Shown: positions 7,009 to 12,388 of the stretch, piece by piece | How the letters are laid out: each line of letters opens with the position of its first letter | How positions within the stretch are numbered: position 1 is the stretch's first letter | The notes under the pieces: model-generated | The model's database searches: none | Seen by the model: only the letters and a program-made list of their open reading frames with translations | What the model was told of the DNA's origin: nothing | Made by a program: the position numbers and the translations under genes | From: JBCBTJ01 sp964597685 | GTDB lineage: Bacteria > Pseudomonadota > Alphaproteobacteria > Caulobacterales > Hyphomonadaceae | Direction of reading: 5' to 3' | DNA: 12,388 nt | NCBI GenBank assembly: GCA_964597685.1 | Contig: CAZQZC010000075.1 | Span: 1-12,388 of the forward strand

Positions 7009-8175
7009 ATGGTTCTCCTTTCCGCGCTCTCGTTTCTCATCTGGCTTGGCCTGATCTTCGCTCACGGCCGCTTTTGGGCGTGCGACCAGCGTTTGGCGGC
7101 GAGCCCGGCGCCAGCGCGCTGGCCCGACGTCGCCATAATCATTCCGGCCCGCGACGAGGCGGAGACCGCGCGGCGCATCGTGGCGGCCCATATGGCGTCA
7201 GATTATCCGGGACGGATGGAGGTGTTTCTGGTCGACGACGGCTCGACGGACGGCACGGCTGACGAAGCGCGCGCTGGCGCTGGCGGCGCGAACCGGACGC
7301 TGCATGTGGTCGACGCGCCCCCGCTCCAGCCGGGTTGGAGCGGCAAGCTCTGGGCGCTGAATTCCGGGCTGGCGGCCGCGCGTGAGACGATGCCCGAGGC
7401 TGAATACGTTCTTCTCACCGACGCCGATATCGAGCACGGCGAGCGCCTGCTCAAGGGATTGGTCGCGCGGGCGGAGGACAAGGGTCTGTCGCTCGTCTCG
7501 GTCATGGCGAAGCTGGATTCGCGCGGGCTGTGGGGCGGGCTTTTGATCCCGGCCTTCATCTTCTTCTTCCAGAAACTCTATCCGTTTCCGCGCGTGAACA
7601 GGCCGACCAGCGCGACAGCGGGCGCGGCGGGCGGCGTGGTTCTTCTGCGCCGCGACGCTTTGGACGAGATCGGCGGCGTCGGCGCCATTCGTGGCGCGTT
7701 GATTGACGATTGCACGCTGGCGGCCAACGTGAAGCGCGGACCCCCGCGCCGGGCGATCGAGCTTGTCCTGTCGGATGCAGCCGCCCCCGCGACGAGCTTG
7801 CGCGACAATCGCGCCTTCGGGTCGATCCGCACCATGATCGCACGCACGGCCTTCACCCAATTGGAATATTCGACACTGAAGCTCGTGGGCGCGCTTCTGG
7901 GCATGGCGCTCGTGTACCTGGCTGGGCCGCTTGCGCTTTTGACCTGGCCGCTTCACGCGAATGCGGCCGCCGCTGGGCTGGGCGCGGCGACGTGGGGCGC
8001 GATGGTTTTCGCTTACGCGCCGACGCTGCGGCTCTACGACCAACCCGTCTGGAACGGGCTCGCATTGCCGTTTGCGGCTTTGCTTTACACCGGCTTCACT
8101 CTCGATTCGGCCGTTCAGCACTGGCGGGGGCGCGGCGGACGCTGGAAGGGGCGGACCTATCCCGCCGGCGGGTGA
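7009..8175 (+). CDS. hpnB: Hopanoid-associated glycosyltransferase HpnB (family 2 type)
   Basis: Membrane-bound GT-A/GT2-type protein always found with hopanoid genes; its exact sugar donor and acceptor are not settled. From ATG 7009 it is 388 residues. An N-terminal membrane segment (about 2-18) is followed by the catalytic domain: VAIIIPARDE (41-50), VDDGSTDGT (75-83) and the metal-binding LLTDAD (135-140). A hydrophobic stretch follows near 173-190. The C-terminus holds two or three membrane segments and ends in RGRGG..WKGRTYP, a typical HpnB tail. A TTG at 6973 would add 12 residues before the membrane segment. No ribosome site is visible before either start. Its last 19 bases overlap the 3' end of hpnA on the other strand. 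It is flipped relative to hpnA and hpnC. Confidence 0.92.
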   Translation: MVLLSALSFLIWLGLIFAHGRFWACDQRLAASPAPARWPDVAIIIPARDEAETARRIVAAHMASDYPGRMEVFLVDDGSTDGTADEARAGAGGANRTLHVVDAPPLQPGWSGKLWALNSGLAAARETMPEAEYVLLTDADIEHGERLLKGLVARAEDKGLSLVSVMAKLDSRGLWGGLLIPAFIFFFQKLYPFPRVNRPTSATAGAAGGVVLLRRDALDEIGGVGAIRGALIDDCTLAANVKRGPPRRAIELVLSDAAAPATSLRDNRAFGSIRTMIARTAFTQLEYSTLKLVGALLGMALVYLAGPLALLTWPLHANAAAAGLGAATWGAMVFAYAPTLRLYDQPVWNGLALPFAALLYTGFTLDSAVQHWRGRGGRWKGRTYPAGG

Positions 8176-9155
8176 GGCGCGAGACCGGTTTCCGCCATCC
8201 AGAGGAGTGCGTCCTTCAACGCGGTTTCGAGCGGCGGCGGCGCAAAGCCGAGCTCCTCGCGCGCCCTGGCGTTGGAGAAACGCACCCGCCGGCCAGCCAG
8301 GCGCACGCCGGTCAGCGGCGCGTTTGGCGGGCGTCCGGTCAGCGCAGAGAGCCCAGCCTCGACCCAGGCTGCGCTCCAAGCGAGACGGTAGGGCGCCCTC
8401 GCTTTCGGAGCCGGCGTTCCGGTGTCGCGTTCGATCAGGGCTGCGACGTCGCCGAGCGGCAGGTCCTCCCCCGTCAACAGGTAACGCCGGCCTGGCGCGC
8501 CCCGGTCCATGGCGGCCAGAATCCCGTCGGCGACCGCGCGCGCGTCGACGAGGTTGATCAGGCAATCGAGATAAGCGGGCAGGGCGCCGCGCGCGAAGTC
8601 GCGGATCATCTTGCTGGGCGGGGTGAGGCGATGGTCGCCTGGCCCCACCGGCGAAGACGGCAGGACGATCGACGCGTCGAGGCCTGCTTCGACGGCGTCG
8701 AGGATTGCAAGCTCGGCCCGACGCTTTGAGCGGGGGTAGGCCCCAAGCAGAGCGTCGGGCGCGATCTCGTGGGTTTCGTCCAAGGTCCGTTCGGGGCGGT
8801 CGGGTCCGGCGACGAGGGTCGTGTAAGACGATACGTGGACCAGTCTGGCGCCTGCAGTTCGGGCTGCTGCGCAGACTGCGCGCGTTCCCCCGACATTGAT
8901 CCGCTCATAATCTTCCGCCCGCCGGGTCCACAGGTCGGCGATGGCGGCGGCGTGGATGATCGCGTCGACCCCGTCGGCCGCGCGGGCGAGGAGCTCCGCG
9001 TCAAGAATGGAGCCTTCGATCTGCGTCCAGCCGACCTGTGGCTTGGGAAAGGCGAGGTCGAGCCCGATCGCCTGATCGCCGCGCGCATTCAGCGCTGCGC
9101 AGACATGGCCGCCGAGGAATCCGCCGCCGCCGGTGACCAAGACCCGCCGGCTCAC
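8157..9155 (-). CDS. hpnA: Hopanoid-associated sugar epimerase HpnA (extended SDR)
   Basis: NAD(P)-dependent extended short-chain dehydrogenase/epimerase found with hopanoid genes; its substrate is unproven. The 332-residue protein has the cofactor motif TGGGGFLGGH (8-17), an acidic residue at D33 after the second strand, a HAAA segment (68-71), catalytic Ser at 109-110 (HVSSYTT) and the YPRSK catalytic pair (Y140, K144). The start is GTG 9155, overlapping the stop of the upstream lipoprotein gene as GTGA, with a G-rich ribosome site directly before it. The gene is the third in a sulfotransferase-lipoprotein-hpnA unit rather than following its usual partner hpnB. Its last codons overlap hpnB tail-to-tail. 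Confidence 0.92.
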   Translation of the reverse strand: MSRRVLVTGGGGFLGGHVCAALNARGDQAIGLDLAFPKPQVGWTQIEGSILDAELLARAADGVDAIIHAAAIADLWTRRAEDYERINVGGTRAVCAAARTAGARLVHVSSYTTLVAGPDRPERTLDETHEIAPDALLGAYPRSKRRAELAILDAVEAGLDASIVLPSSPVGPGDHRLTPPSKMIRDFARGALPAYLDCLINLVDARAVADGILAAMDRGAPGRRYLLTGEDLPLGDVAALIERDTGTPAPKARAPYRLAWSAAWVEAGLSALTGRPPNAPLTGVRLAGRRVRFSNARAREELGFAPPPLETALKDALLWMAETGLAPHPPAG

Positions 9156-10195
9156 AACCCCCCCTCGCGGCAGACGAGCAAGCCGTTGTCGCGGATCGAC
9201 CCGGCGATGAGCAAATCGCTCGTCAACAGGCCGACGGTCGCGCCTGAGAAGAGATCGCCGGACCGGTCCTCGAAGAGCAGCTCCGTCGCGCCCGTCGCTG
9301 GGTCCAAAGCGATTATGCGGCTTGGCGCCCTGTCGCGGCGCCCATAGCGGTAGCGGGCGAAGGCGATCAGATCAGGCTGCAGGGCGACAACCAAGCGCCC
9401 GTCTGGGGCGCGTGTGAGATTGTCCGGCGCGCCGGGCGTCTTCAGTTTGGCGCCCGCGCCGTCGCCATCGATGATCCGGACCTGCTTGGCGCGGGTCTCG
9501 GCGACTGCGAGGACGTCGTCGCCCAGGCGCGCGACGCCGTTGGCGAAGAACAAGCCGCCTGCGAGCGTTGTCGTTTTGTCGTCCAGCCCATGGCGAACAA
9601 GCCGGGCTTTGCGCGCGCCGAAGACCCGCTCGTCGAAGGCCCATCCGGGGCATTTCGCGCGGTCTAGACTGATGAGCAGCGGCCCGCCGTCCAAAATGGC
9701 GATGTCGTTTGCCGCGCAATAGGCCGCCGTGTCGATCGACCGGATCAGCTTCGCGCCTTCGTCGCGCACCTCGTAGATTTCGAGGATGGGGGCCAGTCCG
9801 TCGCCGCCGCTGCGGTTGACGACCGCGATCCGGTCGCCGCGTGCGTCGATCCCGTGGGGACGCAGGCCGCCGGACGGGCCTGCAGCGGCGATCGAGCCGA
9901 CGGTTAGATCACCCTCGGCCAGGGCGTCGGGTTGGATTGCATACAGACCGCCATTGGGCGGTTGGCCGCGATCCTTCAGGGCCGCTTCAGCGGCGAGCCG
10001 ATCATAAGCCGACAGCACGATCCGTCCGTCAGCGAGGCGCGCTAGGTCTTCCGCGCCCGCAACCGACCACCCCGTCTCGGCGTCCGCCAGACGCCGCACG
10101 GCGCAGTCTTCGAGCGTGTAGCGTGGCGGGCCAAGGTCCTGTCCACCGCACGCTGCTAAGAGGCCGACCGTCAGCGCCCCAACGGCTCGCCTCAC
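9152..10195 (-). CDS. Lipoprotein related to paraoxonase/arylesterase (calcium six-bladed propeller)
   Basis: The 347-residue protein starts with a short lipoprotein signal ending in the lipobox LLAAC (C16), so it should be lipid-anchored in the envelope. The body follows the animal paraoxonase (PON) plan. Matches include the calcium-ligand segments AEDL (E49, D50), AANDI (N163, D164), FFANG (N219) and PDN (D258, N259). The PHGI motif with H114 corresponds to catalytic PON1 His115. C31 and C342 sit where PON1 forms its terminal disulfide. The second His of the PON1 dyad (His134) is Arg here (VVNR), and PON1 His285 is replaced by Gln, so lactonase activity is uncertain. The GTG start overlaps the sulfotransferase stop as GTGA, with GAGG about six bases upstream. 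The alternative ATG-like extension to 10240 would hide the signal. Alternative: a general SMP-30/NHL-type propeller. Confidence 0.72.
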   Translation of the reverse strand: MRRAVGALTVGLLAACGGQDLGPPRYTLEDCAVRRLADAETGWSVAGAEDLARLADGRIVLSAYDRLAAEAALKDRGQPPNGGLYAIQPDALAEGDLTVGSIAAAGPSGGLRPHGIDARGDRIAVVNRSGGDGLAPILEIYEVRDEGAKLIRSIDTAAYCAANDIAILDGGPLLISLDRAKCPGWAFDERVFGARKARLVRHGLDDKTTTLAGGLFFANGVARLGDDVLAVAETRAKQVRIIDGDGAGAKLKTPGAPDNLTRAPDGRLVVALQPDLIAFARYRYGRRDRAPSRIIALDPATGATELLFEDRSGDLFSGATVGLLTSDLLIAGSIRDNGLLVCREGGL

Positions 10196-11280
10196 GCCGT
10201 CCTCGGCGTCGGCGTGGCGTAGGAATACTTGTCGAGCCAATGCGCCCAGGCGCCCGACACTTTGTCGACCGCTTCAGCGTCGCCTTTGAAGGCGTTCTTC
10301 TTGTAGGATTTGACGCTCTTTAGATACGCTTCGAAGGTCGGCGCGGCGTCGGTGAAGCCGGGCAACTCCAGTGTCTGATAGATCGTCGCGAGCGCGCCCA
10401 TCGGGTCGGCGTCGAGGTCGGCGTAGGCGATCTCCACGAAATCGGGCGCCTCCCAACCCGCTGTTTCCGCCTCGTAGGCCTGCATCACGCGGTCGTAGAT
10501 CCTGAGGATCGTGGCGTCGATGTCGACATGGTCCCAGGGCTGAAGCGCCATGACCTTCAGAAGCTGGGTCCAGAAATTCCGCATCGACAGGAAGACGTCG
10601 AACGGATCGCGGTGGATGTGGATGAATTTCGCGCCCGGGAAGATGCGCTTCAGCATGGCCGGCCGGGCGGTGTAGGTCGGGTTCTTGATCAGAAGCCGCT
10701 CGCCCTGGTGCTTTGAGAGCTTGCGCAGGAACAAGGTGAAGGCGCGCTCCCAGTCCTGCACGTCCTCGGGGCTCGCATCGTCGAAGAACAGGCCGCGATT
10801 GACGAAAAAGTCGAACCGGGCCGGGAAGTAGATGCCGTGATAGAAGGACATCGTCGACATGTTGGCGATGGCGATCTCGTCTTCCTGCGGGCTGGTGGGC
10901 GTGACGGGAATATTGTCGATGTACCGGCTGTCGGGCAGCGCCTTGTTCAAAAAGGGCTGCAACATCCGCCCGAGATAGAGCATGTCCCACGGCATCCCGA
11001 CAACGGTCGGCGGAACGTAGCCGAACCGGCCGAGGCTCATGACATTATAGAGGTGCGTCGTGCCGGAGCGCCAATGGCCGAGGATGAAGACCGGCGCCTC
11101 CATCTCCTGAAGCTTGGGCGTGACGGCGTCGCCGCGCGCCTTTTCCAGCGCCGTGAATGGCGCGCGGCCGAGGATCGAGGCGCGGATCGCCCGCAGGCGC
11201 TTCGCATCGACGCCGGGACCAGCTTCGCCCACGACGCGATTGAAAGTCTTGAGATCGGCGCCGCTGAGCGGATGCGCCAT
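10192..11280 (-). CDS. PAPS-dependent sulfotransferase family protein
   Basis: Predicted sulfotransferase that moves sulfate from PAPS to a hydroxyl or amine acceptor; the substrate is unknown. The 362-residue protein has the 5'-phosphosulfate loop LGHWRSGTTHLYNVM (68-81, with RSGTT), a KNP segment at 199-201 and the 3'-phosphate site HIHRDPFDVFLSMRNF (221-236, with R..S spacing usual for the family). No signal peptide or membrane segment is seen, so it is likely cytoplasmic. Start: ATG 11280 lies about eight bases after GAGG; an upstream extension to 11385 lacks conserved character. It is first in a unit with the PON-like lipoprotein and hpnA, coupled through a GTGA overlap. That context suggests a lipid or hopanoid acceptor, but this is inference. 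A small dyad CGACG-AAA-CGTCG (11306-11318) lies in its leader. Confidence 0.85.
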   Translation of the reverse strand: MAHPLSGADLKTFNRVVGEAGPGVDAKRLRAIRASILGRAPFTALEKARGDAVTPKLQEMEAPVFILGHWRSGTTHLYNVMSLGRFGYVPPTVVGMPWDMLYLGRMLQPFLNKALPDSRYIDNIPVTPTSPQEDEIAIANMSTMSFYHGIYFPARFDFFVNRGLFFDDASPEDVQDWERAFTLFLRKLSKHQGERLLIKNPTYTARPAMLKRIFPGAKFIHIHRDPFDVFLSMRNFWTQLLKVMALQPWDHVDIDATILRIYDRVMQAYEAETAGWEAPDFVEIAYADLDADPMGALATIYQTLELPGFTDAAPTFEAYLKSVKSYKKNAFKGDAEAVDKVSGAWAHWLDKYSYATPTPRTA

Positions 11281-11565
11281 GTTGAACACCTCATACGGGC
11301 TGCGCCGACGAAACGTCGACGGGCGTGGAGCACTGGCGTGGTTCCCTAATCCAGGATGCCGCGTGAGGGAAAGCGCAACACGCAATTTACTAAAGCCAAC
11401 CCCGAAAATATGCGCGCAAGAGGCGAAAATGTCAGAAACGTGGCATTTATTCGCGTGAAAGAAGAAAATTTCATCGATTCAATAAGGTGAGAAAAAACAA
11501 ATATCGCGCAGAACGTGCGTCGCGGGTCGACAGATATCCGCGATTAACCAGAAAGGTAGATGACG
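11281..11565. promoter_or_regulatory. AT-rich divergent region between sulfotransferase and DUF4402 genes
   Basis: About 285 bases with no gene. The stretch from about 11385 to 11510 is clearly richer in A and T than the rest of the window, as expected for promoters in a GC-rich genome. GAAAAT occurs three times on the plus strand, at 11404-11409, 11425-11430 and 11464-11469, the first two 21 bases apart. A weak promoter candidate for the plus-strand gene is TTCAAT (11478-11483) and ATATCG (11501-11506) with a 17-base spacer. None of these elements is certain. Confidence 0.45.
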
Positions 11566-12057
11566 ATGAAAAAACTCCACCTCCTTGCGGCCGCCTCCTT
11601 GGCCGCTCTCGCGGCGGCGCCGGCCATTGCGGCCGACGCTGAATCCGACGCCGGCGCGCTGATCATCGCTCCGCTGCAAATCTCGAACGCTCAGCCGCTC
11701 TACTTCGGCACGATCGCGCCCAGCCTGACGGCTTCGGACACGGTTGTCGTTTCTGCGGCCGGCGCTCTGACCTGCGGCGCTGAGCTGACCTGCTTGGACG
11801 GCGACCACACGGCTGCGGCGTTTGACGTCACCGGCGAAGAAGATCGCGTTTACACGATCACGCTGCCCACCAACATCTCAATCGAGAACCTCGCTGGCGA
11901 CACGATGAACGTGAATGCGTTCTCCGGCTCGCAAGCTTCGGGCACGCTGGTCGCGGGTGCGGACAGCTTCACGGTCGGCGGCACGCTGAGCGTCGGCGCG
12001 AACCAAGGCGCTGGCGAATACACCGGCACGTTCTCCGTGACGGTCGAGTACCAGTAA
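11566..12057 (+). CDS. Secreted DUF4402-type protein
   Basis: Small secreted protein of 163 residues. A clear Sec signal peptide (MKKLHLLAAASLAALAAAPAIAA, cut before DAES at about residue 23) is followed by one beta-rich domain. The pattern matches the DUF4402 family as I know it: an early PLQISN segment, YFGTIAPS, a V-V-VS strand, FDVTGEED, and a C-terminal VGGTLSVGANQGAGEYTG ending in FSVTVEYQ. Two cysteines in TCGAELTC probably form a disulfide. The family's function is not established; it resembles pilin-like or surface-matrix subunits in build. Start: ATG 11566 has AAGG (11553-11556) nine bases upstream, better than ATG 11560 at three bases. It has its own AT-rich promoter region and is unrelated in sequence to the hopanoid genes. 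Another secreted gene follows after 112 bases. Confidence 0.85.
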   Translation: MKKLHLLAAASLAALAAAPAIAADAESDAGALIIAPLQISNAQPLYFGTIAPSLTASDTVVVSAAGALTCGAELTCLDGDHTAAAFDVTGEEDRVYTITLPTNISIENLAGDTMNVNAFSGSQASGTLVAGADSFTVGGTLSVGANQGAGEYTGTFSVTVEYQ

Positions 12058-12077
12058 GCGGTCTCGAAACTCTCATC

Positions 12078-12128
12078 GCTGCGCGGGCCGGGTCGGCTTA
12101 CGCCCCTCGCCGGTTTGGCCCGCGCAGC
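12078..12128 (+). terminator. Perfect 12-bp inverted repeat between the two secreted-protein genes
   Basis: GCTGCGCGGGCC (12078-12089) is the exact reverse complement of GGCCCGCGCAGC (12117-12128), with a 27-base loop. It starts 20 bases after the DUF4402 stop. No T-tract follows, and the next gene starts 41 bases later in the same direction. It could be a partial terminator or an mRNA-stabilising hairpin that makes the first gene more abundant than the second. Confidence 0.5.
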
Positions 12129-12169
12129 ACCTCTTCCGCGCATGCGGAATGATCAGGAAAGCCAGTCCA

Positions 12170-12388
12170 ATGTTTCTCCGCTTGTCCTTATTGTCGCTCT
12201 GTCTCGCCGCCCCGCTTGCCGGCCACGCATTTGCGCAAGAGGGCGACGGCGTCGAATTGGACTTCGACGGGAACGCCGGCGCGGTTATTCTGAACGGCCT
12301 CACCGTACGCACCCGGCGAGACCACGATTACCGGACCATCGCGCCCAGCCACCCCCAAGCCCGCCCCGTGAACGTCAATCGCGGGCGG
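12170..12388 (+). CDS. Secreted protein, N-terminal part, probably a second DUF4402-like protein (cut by window edge)
   Basis: An open frame of 73 codons runs from ATG 12170 to the window end without a stop. It begins with a convincing signal peptide (MFLRLSLLSLCLAAPLAGHA, cut near HAFAQ/EGDG). The mature start is ELDFDGNAGAVILNGLTV followed by DYRTIAPS and PVNVNRG. TIAPS and the following valine-rich strand match the same position in the preceding DUF4402 protein (YFGTIAPSL..TVVVS), so a related domain is likely. AGGAAA (12155-12160) lies nine bases before the ATG. With most of the protein missing, family membership is tentative. Confidence 0.6.
   Translation, partial: MFLRLSLLSLCLAAPLAGHAFAQEGDGVELDFDGNAGAVILNGLTVRTRRDHDYRTIAPSHPQARPVNVNRGR

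Noticed and set aside
7198..8565. Minus-strand open frame of 455 codons
   Set aside because: It crosses hpnB and part of hpnA in the wrong frame and is Arg/Pro/Ala-rich without any motif.
7710..8729. Plus-strand open frame of 339 codons
   Set aside because: It overlaps the end of hpnB in another frame and runs antisense to hpnA; no family features.
12142..12388. Earlier ATG at 12142 as a gene start
   Set aside because: That frame gives Arg/Pro-rich sequence without features, while the frame from 12170 has a clear signal peptide and ribosome site.
1..12388. CRISPR arrays, insertion sequences, integrases, phage genes
   Set aside because: No regularly spaced repeats, transposase motifs or terminal inverted repeats were seen; the window reads as chromosomal biosynthetic genes.

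Overview
The window comes from a GC-rich bacterium, most likely an alphaproteobacterium. It carries most of a hopanoid (bacterial sterol-like lipid) biosynthesis locus. The evidence is the hpn gene set, the alphaproteobacterial style of the IspH, Dxs and HpnC/D/E proteins, and a secreted DUF4402-type protein of the kind common in marine alphaproteobacteria. Genus-level assignment is not possible from this sequence alone.

Layout, left to right. (1) 1-581, minus strand: N-terminal part of dxs, cut by the window edge. (2) 802-2979, plus strand: ispH followed by hpnH, with dxs diverging from ispH. (3) 3203-6943, minus strand: a tightly coupled run hpnC-hpnD-hpnE-hpnG in which every junction is a 4-base ATGA overlap. 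(4) 7009-8175, plus strand: hpnB, divergent from hpnC. (5) 8157-11280, minus strand: sulfotransferase, then a lipoprotein related to paraoxonase/arylesterase, then hpnA, both junctions being GTGA overlaps; hpnA and hpnB overlap tail-to-tail by 19 bases. (6) 11566-12388, plus strand: a DUF4402-type secreted protein and the start of a second, probably related secreted protein, separated by a perfect 12-bp inverted repeat.

How the genes work together: Dxs and IspH are the first and last enzymes of the MEP pathway and supply isoprenoid precursors. HpnD, HpnC and HpnE convert farnesyl diphosphate to squalene through presqualene diphosphate and hydroxysqualene. Squalene-hopene cyclase (hpnF/shc) would make the hopene but is not in the window. 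HpnH adds an adenosyl group to hopene and HpnG removes adenine to leave ribosylhopane. HpnB (glycosyltransferase) and HpnA (SDR/epimerase) are associated with side-chain modification.

The most interesting part is the hpnA operon. A PAPS-type sulfotransferase and a lipid-anchored, calcium-propeller lactonase-like protein are translationally coupled to hpnA. This raises the possibility of an undescribed side-chain modification, such as a sulfated hopanoid, or a hopanoid-linked outer-envelope function. This is inference from gene context. A second point is that the genes keep the textbook order A-B-C-D-E-G-H, but B and H(+ispH) are flipped and F is missing.
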